A stretch of 64,000 nt of DNA from Bog-375 sp049698695 (lineage in GTDB: Bacteria > Acidobacteriota > Terriglobia > Bryobacterales > Bryobacteraceae): assembly GCA_049698695.1 (NCBI GenBank), contig JBAVYH010000062.1:1-64000 (forward strand). The letters run 5' to 3'. The notes beneath the pieces are model-generated. The model saw only the letters and a list, made by a program, of their open reading frames with translations, was not told the DNA's origin and did not search any database. Made by a program: the position numbers and the translations under genes. Numbering within the stretch: the stretch's first letter is position 1; each line of letters starts with the position of its first letter. Below are positions 29,101-36,628 of the stretch, in pieces.

Positions 29101-29860
29101 GAGACTCGACCGGGATCTGAAAATCGCGCACAATGGCCACCAATTGCCGCGCGATTCCGGCCGGCGCCAGAACGAAATCCGCCACACCGGCGGCGATGGC
29201 ACTGCGCGGCATGCTGTCGAACTTCGCGGTTCCCATTTCCTGAGCGAAAGTGATACCACCTGCAGCCTTAATCGACCGGAGGCCCTGCGTCCCATCTGAT
29301 GCGGTTCCCGACAGAACGACACCGCCGGCCTTGCTGCCGCGGTCTGCCGCCAGGGCGCGGAGAAATGAGTCGATCGGCATGTTGCGGCCAGTGCGCGGCC
29401 GGGGCGGGGTCTGCAGGACTCCATCGGAAATGCCCAAATTGCATCGCGGCGGAATCACATAAACATGATTGGCCTCAGCGCGAGTCTCGCCTTTCACTTC
29501 CGAGACAGGCATTTTGCTGGCTTTGGAAAGCAACTCTGTCAGATGGCTCTCGTGACTTGGATCGAGGTGCTGAATCAGCACGAACGCCATGCCGGTATCG
29601 TCCGGCAGATGGCTGAGCAACTCCGTGAACGCCTCCAGTCCGCCGGCGGAGGCTCCAACGCCAACGATGAAGGGGAGTGAACTGCCTGCGGCATCCTCGT
29701 CGGCGGGTGGCAGCACGGTAGCCTCCGCGGTCACGGGACTTACGGCTGCTGCGGAGGTCTTCCCCGTCGGGGTCGTTCGTCGCTTTGGGCGGGGCGAGTC
29801 AGGCGCTCGCGACGAACGCGCGACCCCGCCTCGCCGACGACTGCCGGTCTTCTCTGCCAC
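26120..29860 (-). CDS. CheB-CheR-PAS-histidine kinase fusion protein
   Basis: 1246 aa, GTG start. CheB methylesterase (about 45-230; GVGASAGGLEAF, IQHLDPSHES, SGTASDGTQGL hold Ser, His and Asp), CheR methyltransferase (about 250-510; WVPGCATGEEAYSIA, CCNVLIYLG), a long Glu/Asn-rich coiled coil (about 690-760), PAS segments (about 770-1000), HisKA with ALTHDLQEPLRMV and HATPase_c with VRDNGIGIDP and GTGIGLALCKK. A cytoplasmic sensor; no chemotaxis genes are near, so it likely controls stress transcription. A near-perfect sigma54 promoter precedes it. Confidence 0.92.
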   Translation of the reverse strand: MAEKTGSRRRGGVARSSRAPDSPRPKRRTTPTGKTSAAAVSPVTAEATVLPPADEDAAGSSLPFIVGVGASAGGLEAFTELLSHLPDDTGMAFVLIQHLDPSHESHLTELLSKASKMPVSEVKGETRAEANHVYVIPPRCNLGISDGVLQTPPRPRTGRNMPIDSFLRALAADRGSKAGGVVLSGTASDGTQGLRSIKAAGGITFAQEMGTAKFDSMPRSAIAAGVADFVLAPAGIARQLVAIVRDFQIPVESREAIEPPGDPELAKILRLVRNATGVDFTHYKHGTLARRIKRRMSLRGFETLGDYSRDLEKNREEVNALCENCLITVTAFFREPAVFEQLKKMVFPALVENRGPKDPIRIWVPGCATGEEAYSIAICLMEFLDDTKVSLPFEIFATDISETAIEKARFGTYTGAALAHVSAQRLARFFNRTERGYQVAKIVRDKCVFARHNLAQDPPFSKLDLISCCNVLIYLGDVLQRKVWSILQYALKPTGFLVLGPSESIGTFSEAFHQVDKTNKIYSMRPAVGSPALPLREGRRTEGRVDLREKSADGRTGPDVLREADRLVLAEHGPPGAIIDDRMNIIQVRGRTAPYLELSPGEPSQNLLKLVREGLIAGLGKAIRAARQRNAVAKEEGFRIEDGGQLKDVTIKVTPFRSSSSSKERYFLVLFEDAEQTSGTALKQKPATQENGGSARLQRELIATKEYLQSVVEDNATTLEELRAANEEAQAGNEELETAQEELESANEELNTLNEELKISNVEFSKVNRDLTNLLESISIPLVMVGRDLRIRRFTRAMEPMLNLIASDVGRSITDLQPQMELPDLRRLLLDAMEGGNRQPRDVRDSHGRWYSLRILPSRGPDGKTDGAVLMLIDIDAAKRGLDFAEAIVETVREPLVILNQNLQVLKANKTFYTTFQTAQEETENRLIYDLGNGQWNIPKLRELLENILPAHATFRDFEVTHDFERVGRKVMLLNASEIYNPNAQARTILLAIEDATERKQAEEALRTTNAELQNFAYALTHDLQEPLRMVVNFTELLGREYAGKLGEEADRFISYSVEGALRIEALLKALLAYWEVSGREHDGFASVDCGAVLAKALLNLQVAIAESGAIVTSDPLPTVVAEEVMLTQLFQNLISNSIKYRGEETPRIHVSAERAGEGWLFAVRDNGIGIDPQDAGRVFGMFRRLHGIEISGTGIGLALCKKIVERKGGRIWVESEAGRGATFKFTIPPPTQRPNRGPLTEDGQL

Positions 29861-29926
29861 GCGCCACCATTACCTTTCTTGCCTCGACGAACGGGCCTCG
29901 TTGCTGGAACGCTAACGCGACCCACC

Positions 29927-29942
29927 TGCACGCGCCGTGCCA
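29927..29942 (-). promoter_or_regulatory. Strong sigma54 promoter of the CheB/CheR kinase
   Basis: Minus strand TGGCACGGCGCGTGCA: perfect TGGCACG, four spacer bases, GTGCA. 67 bases before the GTG start. Confidence 0.75.
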
Positions 29943-30018
29943 TTCTCGCATCCGTATCGGCGCTAGTGCCTGGTCCTCGCGGCTGGCGGCCGAGCCAACT
30001 GACTGAATTGTAGCTCCG

Positions 30019-30480
30019 TCATCCAGCTCTGGGAACCGCGAGAAGGTCCTTGAGGATTTTGCCGATCGCCATGAATTGATCCAGACCGGAAGGCTTGGTG
30101 ATGAATCGGCAAACTCCGAGCTCTTTCAGCAGGGCCTCGTCTCGCGGGGATCGGGAAGAACTCCACACGCAAACGGGAACGCCGCCGAGGTGTGTGGCGC
30201 TTCGGATCTCGCGCAAGATGTCTTCGCCGGTATACTTGGACAGGTTCAAGTCCACCAGAATCAGGTTTGGAATTGCGGCGTCCGCGTGCGCCCCCTGCCT
30301 GCGGATGAAAGCGAGGGCTTCGCTTCCGCTCAGCAGGTGAACCAGTTCAAATCGGAGATCCTGCTTGTTCAGGGCCCGCTCGAGCAGGAAGACGTCCGAG
30401 GCGTTGTCTTCAATGACAAGGATTCGGGCGGCGCGAACAACCGAAGCGTTTTCCAAACTTACTCCCAGCGGACCCAGCAT
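30019..30480 (-). CDS. Single-domain response regulator (CheY/Rcp1-like)
   Basis: 153 aa, no output domain. VIEDNASDVFLLERAL carries the acidic pocket, LILVDLNLSKYTGED the phospho-Asp, and RFITKPSGLDQ the Lys. The layout with an extended loop after the Asp is that of Rcp1-type regulators paired with PAS/GAF kinases. It starts 16 bp after the sortase stop, so it is the last gene of the sortase operon, and is followed by two kinase genes. Confidence 0.88.
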   Translation of the reverse strand: MLGPLGVSLENASVVRAARILVIEDNASDVFLLERALNKQDLRFELVHLLSGSEALAFIRRQGAHADAAIPNLILVDLNLSKYTGEDILREIRSATHLGGVPVCVWSSSRSPRDEALLKELGVCRFITKPSGLDQFMAIGKILKDLLAVPRAG

Positions 30481-30496
30481 GACCAGTCCTTCTTCA

Positions 30497-31156
30497 TCAT
30501 TCCACAGATCGTGCCAGCGTTGGCGGTGACACCTGTCTCGCCCTTACGATCCAACGCTTAGGCGCCGGCCCGACGTAGTAGAAAGGGTAGCAGGTCACCA
30601 ACGTCAGCACGTTCTCACCCGACGCAGCGAGTGCGCCTGTATCGTCCGGGTCCACGATCCTTAGCGATTCGACTTCATATCTGAAATCACCACGCGGCGT
30701 TGAAAACCGAATCTCGTCGTTGACCCTCAAATCCTTCAGCGAGCGAAAGAATGTGTCGCGGTGTCCGGCGAGGCCCACGTTGCCCGGCTGCCCCGGCAAC
30801 GCAGTGCCGGGAATATGTCCGATTCCGCGCCTGAGAGTGGTTCTGCCGATCCCTTCCATGACGACCACGGAAAGGAGGAGACGGGGGATCTCAATGCGGC
30901 CGATCAAACCGTGCGTCGCGGCGCCCGGCGCACCTTGCGGGGAAGCGGAGGACTGCGGTTGAGGAGTGCCCTGGCTCGACACAAGCTCGCCACGCAACTG
31001 GCGGTCGAGATCCCTGCTCTCGCGCCTCTGGAAAACCCAGGAGTCCGCTAGTGCGAATCCACAATAGCCCAGAAGCAAGATGGCGCAGACGAAGAGCGCA
31101 CGATGGGCCCAGTTCAGAGCCCGCCCGAGTGTCTCATTCCTTACCAGAAGCTTCAT
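30497..31156 (-). CDS. Sortase (class D/E-like transpeptidase)
   Basis: 219 aa. N-terminal transmembrane anchor (about 20-38), low-complexity linker to 80, then the sortase barrel. The catalytic triad is visible: His132 in AGHRDTFF, Cys189 in TLVTCYPF and Arg201 in KRWIVRAR. It should cleave an LPxTA/G-type signal and join the protein to a nucleophile in the envelope. Its start overlaps the VWFA gene's stop (ATGA). The likely substrate is the LPSTA protein two genes upstream. Confidence 0.9.
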   Translation of the reverse strand: MKLLVRNETLGRALNWAHRALFVCAILLLGYCGFALADSWVFQRRESRDLDRQLRGELVSSQGTPQPQSSASPQGAPGAATHGLIGRIEIPRLLLSVVVMEGIGRTTLRRGIGHIPGTALPGQPGNVGLAGHRDTFFRSLKDLRVNDEIRFSTPRGDFRYEVESLRIVDPDDTGALAASGENVLTLVTCYPFYYVGPAPKRWIVRARQVSPPTLARSVE

Positions 31157-32175
31157 TTGGCACCATTCGCGTCGGGCTGTGGTTCGCCACCAGCTATATA
31201 GCCGGTGCGCGTGCGCACGGACAGTCTGCCGTGGCCGTTCGCCCGTGCCAGTACCCGAATTGCATGATAAGCACCATCACGAGCGGGGTTGCTCGGATCA
31301 TATCCGATCGTGTATTGATGGCGAATGTCACGGGCGATGCGCTCGCAGATGGTCACTACTTCGCCAGGCTGGCCGGGGAAAAAGGCCTCGCCTCCCGTCG
31401 CGTGCGCGAGGCCCGTAAGCACACCCGGGTTCCGGTCCGGATCTTCTTCGTCGAATACACCTACCGTATAGATGATGGCGCTGGATCGCTCGGCTAGTTT
31501 CATGACTTGGGCCAGGCTATGCGCGCTCACGTTGTCACCACCATCACTGATGACAATCAGCACTTTCTTATCCCGGCTGCCCGCCCGCAATTCCTCCAGC
31601 CCCTTAGCGATCGCGTCGTAAAGAGCCGTCTCGCCTTCAGTAGGTGCGGCAGCGATCGCGGATTCGAGTTCGGCGGCGCTACTGGTGAATCGGACCGTGG
31701 CGGGCAGGCCCAGCGACACCTTCTCATTGAAGTTGACGACGAACATCTCATCTTGCCGATTGCTGGACTGGGCGAAGGTGCGGGCGGCGGCGGTCACCTG
31801 GTCAAGTTTCGGTCGCATGGTTGTGCTGTGGTCGACAACCAGCCCCACGGTGACCGGAATATCTTCGTTTTTGAAGAGCCTGATGCTCTGCGGCCCACCG
31901 TTCTCATAGACTTCAAAATCCTGCTGGCCCAGATCGGAAACAAAACCGCCTTGCCGATCGGTCACCGTGGCGTGCAGCACCACCAGGGCAACGTCCACCG
32001 AGATACGGAAAGGTCCCGCGTCGGGCTCTTGTCTGGCTGGTAGAGACTGATCCCCAGCATAAGCCGCCATGGTAATCAGGAAAAGGGCCGGAAGAGCGAT
32101 GGTTTTCGCCACGCCATGCTCCCCGGCCCCCGACAGCCCCTTCCTCATAGCTGCTCTACCTTCTGACTTCGTCAC
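31153..32175 (-). CDS. Secreted VWFA-domain protein (acidobacterial type)
   Basis: 340 aa. Signal segment to about residue 40, a short beta region typical of the acidobacterial VWFA family (QDFEVYENGGPQSIRLF), then a von Willebrand A domain with MIDAS motif DHSTT and downstream KVLIVISDGGDN. It probably binds metal and a protein partner outside the cytoplasm. VWA proteins accompany sortases in the dedicated sortase systems of Proteobacteria. No LPxTG signal is seen in it. A Met at residue 10 is an alternative start. Confidence 0.88.
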   Translation of the reverse strand: MTKSEGRAAMRKGLSGAGEHGVAKTIALPALFLITMAAYAGDQSLPARQEPDAGPFRISVDVALVVLHATVTDRQGGFVSDLGQQDFEVYENGGPQSIRLFKNEDIPVTVGLVVDHSTTMRPKLDQVTAAARTFAQSSNRQDEMFVVNFNEKVSLGLPATVRFTSSAAELESAIAAAPTEGETALYDAIAKGLEELRAGSRDKKVLIVISDGGDNVSAHSLAQVMKLAERSSAIIYTVGVFDEEDPDRNPGVLTGLAHATGGEAFFPGQPGEVVTICERIARDIRHQYTIGYDPSNPARDGAYHAIRVLARANGHGRLSVRTRTGYIAGGEPQPDANGAK

Positions 32176-32188
32176 CAGACCAAACCTG

Positions 32189-32938
32189 TTACAGAACGCG
32201 CTTTTGCACCAATCTGAGGGTCCAGGCCAAGCCCAGAGCCAGCAATCCGAACAGCGCGATCAGCGGGAAGGAACTCGCCGTCGAAGGCAGCGTCTGTGCT
32301 GCTGGCTGTGCCGGCTCAGTTGTTTCCGCTACCGTTGCCGGTGGCGGCGTGACCGCTTGCGCGAGTTCCACATCTTCTCCGGTGGGTTTAACCGCAATCA
32401 CGGGCGCCTGTTTCAATTGCGCTACCTCAGGTTCGCTCACCGTGACGATCGGCTTTTCGACCTCTACGGGCACATCAGCCGCCGTGGCGAGAACTGGCGT
32501 GTTGTTCACCTGGGCCAACGCAACTGCCTGTGCCCGCGGGTACACGAATTCGTCGCCCCAGACTTTGCCCGGATAGAACCACGCCCGGAGTGCCTCCGGC
32601 TCACCTGCCGGCCGCTCCCGGAAAGTGACTACGGTTTTGCCCGTCGCTCTGAGGCGGTAGTTCGGGATGGCCAAAATGGTGGCATAGACCACCGTTTCGT
32701 CCTTGTTCCAGATCTGGACGATGTGGCGATCGGACTGCGAGTCCAGGAGTTTGAACACATAGGTGCCGGCTGGCAACACCCCCCACCCCTTGAGGTGGAC
32801 TCCCGGAATCTGCACAGGCGCGCTGAAAGTCATCACGGTTTTGTTGTTCCACTCGTCCGCCTTTGCGCATGGTGAAAATGCCGCGCCGACTAGCGCCAGG
32901 CTGAACACGGTTGTTGTTACTGCTCTCAAGACACTCAT
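32189..32938 (-). CDS. Secreted protein with C-terminal LPSTA sortase signal
   Basis: 249 aa from the ATG at 32938, with AAAGGAG upstream. Signal peptide ending near AKA; a globular domain of about 110 residues (VLPAGTYVFKLLDSQSDRH); a Pro/Val/Glu-rich linker; then a sorting signal: LPSTA at 217-221, hydrophobic helix 225-241 and basic tail RLVQKRVL. This is the tripartite sortase signal. The sortase two genes on is its presumed enzyme. The globular domain has no known role. Confidence 0.88.
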   Translation of the reverse strand: MSVLRAVTTTVFSLALVGAAFSPCAKADEWNNKTVMTFSAPVQIPGVHLKGWGVLPAGTYVFKLLDSQSDRHIVQIWNKDETVVYATILAIPNYRLRATGKTVVTFRERPAGEPEALRAWFYPGKVWGDEFVYPRAQAVALAQVNNTPVLATAADVPVEVEKPIVTVSEPEVAQLKQAPVIAVKPTGEDVELAQAVTPPPATVAETTEPAQPAAQTLPSTASSFPLIALFGLLALGLAWTLRLVQKRVL

Positions 32939-33475
32939 CTGCTTCTTCTCCTTTGATCTACAAATCCGTGCAACCAACTCTTCGCTGTATCGGGCATCAT
33001 GCCTGAAGACTTCGGCTGGCCGATCGCACACGGTGGACGAGAAGCACTCCAAGGTCCATCGGCGCATTACTGCGCGAAGAGCGAGGTAGTCATATCGTTA
33101 CAGGCTTGTGCTTGCCGCATCTTGAAGGACATGCGGCGTAGCGGCAATGCTGAGAATCTCTCGAAGCCAATGTTGGCGCCCGAGCTATCGGCTCATGCAG
33201 TTATTGCCGCACGGAACGCAGGATCTGCCGCGAATGAGGTTGCAAGGATTCCGCCCAACGTGGAAACCGCGGCGAAAGAAAAACCGCATCGGAAGCAGCT
33301 CCGTGACCAGCAGGAGCTTCTCCCGATGCGGCTCGCCCAGATTCGGGCTGGGATCCGGCGTCGGTCCGTCTGGGGTATTTCCTTTAAGTCGATCCTGGCG
33401 AGGTCCACATCCTAGTCACTCCTTCGCTCGGAACGCCAGACAGCTACCGAAATCGCGATCCCCGGAGGGACCCAT
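32939..33475. other. Intergenic region upstream of the sortase operon
   Basis: 537 bp. It contains the -24/-12 site at 33043-33058 for the sortase operon and, at 33463, the GGAGG of the 21-aa peptide gene. Otherwise I see nothing. Confidence 0.5.
33043..33058 (-). promoter_or_regulatory. Putative sigma54 promoter of the sortase operon
   Basis: Minus strand TGGACCTTGGAGTGCT, correct spacing, 105 bases before the ATG. Confidence 0.5.
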
Positions 33476-33541
33476 ATGAAAACGTCTCAAAAAGAACCCT
33501 CTGCCGCAAAAAACAAGAGAAAGTCGAGTGAGCGGCGATAA
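33476..33541 (+). CDS. 21-aa very basic peptide
   Basis: ATG behind an excellent GGAGGGACCCAT. The peptide begins MKTSQKEPSAAK and ends KRKSSERR; it has no hydrophobic part. Directly followed by a large hairpin that begins inside its last codons. It could be a small regulatory or nucleic-acid-binding peptide, or a leader. No family known. Confidence 0.35.
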   Translation: MKTSQKEPSAAKNKRKSSERR

Positions 33542-33589
33542 AGAGTCGAACACCGGCTTTCGCCGGCACGCTCTTGCTATAGCTCACTC
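33526..33589. repeat. Nested hairpin
   Basis: Outer arms GAGTGAGC / GCTCACTC (33526-33533, 33582-33589), middle arms AAGAG / CTCTT, and inner CCGGC-TTTC-GCCGG (33553-33566). All three pair in one structure. No T-run follows. A transcript end or structured RNA are both possible. Confidence 0.6.
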
Positions 33590-33879
33590 TTCCTCCGCCT
33601 GCCGGTGCTGCAGAGGGCAAGGTTGAAAGTTCACTTCGCGAATTCGGCTAATGCGTAGCAATCCGACGGCCACGTGTCCGTGGCAGTTTCAGCAAGCAGT
33701 GCGCTTTGTGTGAATAGATGGGAGAGAGTTTGGTCCGGAGGACGGAGACGGACAGACCTTTCGGGAGGGCCGGCATTGATCGGTGCAACGGACCCATCTC
33801 TGCTAATGGTTCCGGGTGGCGATGGCGGGGCAGGGAACCAGCGAAAGGATGAGGCTAAACAGCACAAGAACGGACAAGG
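33542..33879. other. Gene-free stretch
   Basis: 338 bp between the small basic peptide and the zinc-ribbon protein. Apart from the hairpin at its left end I see nothing in it. Confidence 0.4.
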
Positions 33880-34113
33880 CTACTGGTATGAGCATTGTAT
33901 GCTCGATTCAGTGGCGGATGCCGAGGCGCGCTGAGCCAGGATTTCGCGCGGTAATGCCACCACGCGCGGCGCCGCGGGCGAAGGGTGCTCCCAGCACACT
34001 CGGTGCCGCTGCCCGCACCTCCGGCACTCGTACTGGCCGTGCGCGGGCCACATTGGCTCTGTGTGCATTAACCTGCACCAAAGATTCGCGATTCGTGCTT
34101 GAGTCGGTTTCAT
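33880..34113 (-). CDS. Small zinc-ribbon-like protein
   Basis: 77 aa from the ATG at 34113 (AGGGA upstream). The segment CRLMHTEPMWPAHGQYECRR followed by CGQRHRVCWE matches a small-protein pattern I have seen in Acidobacteriota, with MWPxHGxYxCxxC and a later Cys-Trp. The CxxC could bind zinc. It follows CsbD on the same strand with 33 bp between, so it is probably co-transcribed. The second half is not conserved-looking. Confidence 0.5.
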   Translation of the reverse strand: MKPTQARIANLWCRLMHTEPMWPAHGQYECRRCGQRHRVCWEHPSPAAPRVVALPREILAQRASASATESSIQCSYQ

Positions 34114-34146
34114 CGATTCACATCCCTAAATTCGGACGGGCGATTG

Positions 34147-34383
34147 CTAAAGGCGGGTAGCAGCGTGGCTTTCGCGCCCGGATTGCTTCTGCGCGTGCGA
34201 CCATTCGCCGGCCTGCTTTTCGGCTACCGCTTTCGCCACTCCGTACCGCTCCTGAATTCGCCCGACCAACTGATCCTTCTTGCCATTGATCATTTCCCAG
34301 TCATTATCGGTGAGTTTTCCCCAGCGCTCGCGGGCAGAGCCGGTGAACCGCTTCCACTTGCCTTCAATTTGATCCCAGTTCAT
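34147..34383 (-). CDS. CsbD family stress protein
   Basis: 78 aa. Starts MNWDQIEGKWKRFTG and contains GKWGKLTDND-like and GKKDQLVGRIQERYG segments, the CsbD signature of small hydrophilic proteins induced in general stress. A GGAGG ribosome site and a -24/-12 promoter precede it. Its molecular role is unknown in any organism. It stands divergent to a YflT-like gene. Confidence 0.92.
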   Translation of the reverse strand: MNWDQIEGKWKRFTGSARERWGKLTDNDWEMINGKKDQLVGRIQERYGVAKAVAEKQAGEWSHAQKQSGRESHAATRL

Positions 34384-34427
34384 GTTTCCTCCTACTTGCT
34401 CCGGTGTCCCGGCTTAACGTATGTTGT

Positions 34428-34443
34428 GGCACGTTTACCGCCA
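34428..34443 (-). promoter_or_regulatory. Putative sigma54 promoter of csbD
   Basis: Minus strand TGGCGGTAAACGTGCC. The same bases read on the plus strand (34427-34442) also give TGGCAC with GG-N10-GC, so the site is two-way. Confidence 0.6.
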
Positions 34444-34596
34444 TTTCAATTTGAGAGGCTTATGAAACAAGTTTGCCTGGAGTTGCGCCTGCGGCTTCCA
34501 GGTGCGGCGAGGATCTGCATTCCCATAGGCAGATTTTGCACCTGCGCGTGCGGTGCTAATCGCGCATCTCCGCGTTGCGCTGGTCGCCTGGCGTTT

Positions 34597-34612
34597 TGGC
34601 CCGGTTCGTGCC
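34597..34612 (+). promoter_or_regulatory. Putative sigma54 promoter of the YflT-like gene
   Basis: TGGCCCGGTTCGTGCC, correct spacing, 40 bases before the GTG at 34652. Confidence 0.6.
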
Positions 34613-34651
34613 CATACACAAACGCGACACTTCGAAAAGGAGGAACGCTAA

Positions 34652-35284
34652 GTGACCAGGAATACATCGGTGATGGGAATCTATCCGGACCGCACAACCG
34701 TTTCGGATGCCATCAACGTCTTGCAGAAAGCCGGGTATCGAGCGACGGACATCTCGTTCTTGTCGTCTGACAACCAGGGCTCAAAAGATTTCGGGCTCGA
34801 GAAACGCACCAAGGCTTTTGAGAGCGCGGCGGCAGCAGCGGTTGTAGGTGCGGCGGCTGGCGGCGCTTTGGCTTGGTTCGCCGCCAATCAGGCTGTGACC
34901 ATCGCGGGCCTGGGACCGCTCGTCGCGGCTGGACCAGTGCTGGCTGCCCTGGCTGGCACGGGCGCCGGCGGGGCAGTAGGTTGGATCGTGGGATTGCTGG
35001 CCGGCTTGCGCGCGACAGAGTATGTTGCCAAGCGGTACGCGGGCAGAATCAGGCGAGGCGGCATTCTCCTATCCGTTCACTGCGACAGTCAGGAGTGGTG
35101 CAACCGGGCGAAGAAAACCCTAAAAGATACCGGCGCCCAAAATATCTCCTCTGCCGCGGAAACTTCCGCCGATTATGGAACAACGGATAAGCCGACGGAG
35201 AGGGCGCCAGCGGCGGTCACGAATCGCAGCGAGACGCCCGTCCAAGAGACGACAGAACTCGTCGGTCACGAAAGCAAGAGATAG
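34652..35284 (+). CDS. Glycine-zipper stress protein with YflT-like N-terminus
   Basis: 210 aa from a GTG at 34652 after AAAGGAGG. Residues 1-45 (VMGIYPDRTTVSDAINVLQK) look like the small alpha/beta domain of general stress protein 17M/YflT. Residues 55-125 are Ala/Gly-rich hydrophobic helices of the glycine-zipper type, so it is membrane inserted. A second alpha/beta piece (GGILLSVHCDSQEWCNRAKK) and a polar tail follow. A related protein is at 51211-51750. Function unknown; probably stress related. Confidence 0.75.
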   Translation: MTRNTSVMGIYPDRTTVSDAINVLQKAGYRATDISFLSSDNQGSKDFGLEKRTKAFESAAAAAVVGAAAGGALAWFAANQAVTIAGLGPLVAAGPVLAALAGTGAGGAVGWIVGLLAGLRATEYVAKRYAGRIRRGGILLSVHCDSQEWCNRAKKTLKDTGAQNISSAAETSADYGTTDKPTERAPAAVTNRSETPVQETTELVGHESKR

Positions 35285-35596
35285 GAAGCCACCGCCACGA
35301 ACGGCTCCTTGCGGGTCGGACATGGGAGGCTAGTCTCGTCCCAACGAAACGCAGGAGCGCCCGGTGCGAGATGGAAGTCTGGTCGTTGTTCCGGCGGGCA
35401 CATGCCATGATGTGATCAACACCTCGCGGGCGGTGCCGCCAAAGCTGTGTCCGCTCTATTCTCCGCCCAGCCACCCCGGATGGGACGGTGCACAAGACCA
35501 GGACCGAAGCGGAAGCCGCACAAGCGGTGGAGTTGAGTCGAGGCGGACTGGTCGCCTGCGTGCACACCCAATAGCGATTTTAAGGAGACGATTACT
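35285..35596. other. Intergenic region before the Gln-rich repeat gene
   Basis: 312 bp. Holds the -24/-12 site at 35549-35564 and an AAGGAG ribosome site at 35581. Nothing else recognised. Confidence 0.5.
35549..35564 (+). promoter_or_regulatory. Putative sigma54 promoter of the Gln-rich gene
   Basis: TGGTCGCCTGCGTGCA, correct spacing, 33 bases before the ATG. Confidence 0.65.
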
Positions 35597-36553
35597 ATGC
35601 AGTTCGTTCGAATTACCGGCACGGCTGCCCTGTTTCTGCTTTTCGGGACGCTTGTCCCTGCGTACGCGCAGAAAGAAAAGGAACAGCGCCCGCCGCAACA
35701 ACAGCAACAGCAGCGGGCCCAGCAGCCACAGCAACAGCGGCCGCAGCAACAGCAGCAGCGGGCTCAAGAGGCTCAGAAACCGCAACCGCAACAGCAGCGA
35801 GCCCAGCAAGCTCAGAAACCGCAACCGCAGCAACAGCGGGCCCAACAGGCTCAGAAACCGCAACCGCAGCAACAGCGGGCCCAGCAAGCTCAGAAACCGC
35901 AACCACAGCAGCAGCGGGCCCAGCAGGCTCAGAAACCGCAACCGCAGCAACAGCGGGCCCAGCAAGCTCAGAAACCGCAACCACAGCAGCAGCGAGTCCA
36001 GCAAGCTCAGAAACCGCAACCGCAGCAGCAGCGGGCCCAGCAGGCTCAGAAACCGCAGCAGCAGCAGCAGCGGGCCCAGCAGGCTCAGAAACCTCAGCCA
36101 CAGCAGCAACGGGCCCAGCAGGCCCAGCAGCAGCAACCGCAACGTGCGCGGCAGCAGGCAGTCGCGTGGCAGCAGAAGCGGGGATGGCAACAGCAGGGCG
36201 CGTGGCAGGGACAGAGTACATGGCAAGGGAATCGTGCTCACCAGTGGGCAAGCCAGCATCGCAATTGGGCGCAACGAGGAGGCTATGGCGGTTACTACAT
36301 TCCTCAGGCCAGCTTCAATCTCTATTTCGGGAGTCAACACTGGTTCCGGATGCACGCTCTCCCAACTATCTACATGGGATATCCTCGTTTCGAGTACGGC
36401 GGTTTTTCGTTCCTGCTCGTGGATCCCTACCCGGAATCCTGGGCGGAAAACTGGTTCGAGACCGATGACCTTTACATCGCTTATGACAACGGGTACTACC
36501 TTTATGACCGCTCGTATCCGGGTGTTGGACTGGCGATCACTGTCGTAATGTAG
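35597..36553 (+). CDS. Secreted Gln-rich tandem-repeat protein
   Basis: 318 aa with a signal peptide (cleavage near AYA). Residues 30-185 are about nine near-identical 13-residue units RAQQAQKPQPQQQ plus partial ones. Then a Trp/Gln segment (GAWQGQSTWQGN) and a 110-residue aromatic domain ending GVGLAITVVM. The repeat is too long and basic-polar to be membrane bound; it may be a flexible spacer in the envelope. The C-terminal domain, not the repeat, is likely the functional part. Family unknown. Confidence 0.8.
   Translation: MQFVRITGTAALFLLFGTLVPAYAQKEKEQRPPQQQQQQRAQQPQQQRPQQQQQRAQEAQKPQPQQQRAQQAQKPQPQQQRAQQAQKPQPQQQRAQQAQKPQPQQQRAQQAQKPQPQQQRAQQAQKPQPQQQRVQQAQKPQPQQQRAQQAQKPQQQQQRAQQAQKPQPQQQRAQQAQQQQPQRARQQAVAWQQKRGWQQQGAWQGQSTWQGNRAHQWASQHRNWAQRGGYGGYYIPQASFNLYFGSQHWFRMHALPTIYMGYPRFEYGGFSFLLVDPYPESWAENWFETDDLYIAYDNGYYLYDRSYPGVGLAITVVM
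35757..36120 (+). repeat. 39-bp tandem coding repeat
   Basis: About nine units of 39 bp coding for the Gln-rich repeat, e.g. CAGAAACCGCAACCGCAGCA. Units differ mainly at third positions (CAA/CAG), suggesting selection on the protein and recent expansion. Confidence 0.85.
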
Positions 36554-36628
36554 CTGACGAACAAATGAGTTGGTTGGCGACCTCCGTAAGGCTGGCGAGC
36601 GAGTTTCAAGGACCAAGGAAAGACAAGA

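Noticed and set aside
35757..36120. Possible CRISPR array
   Set aside because: Units are contiguous 39-bp coding repeats without unique spacers, and no cas genes are present.
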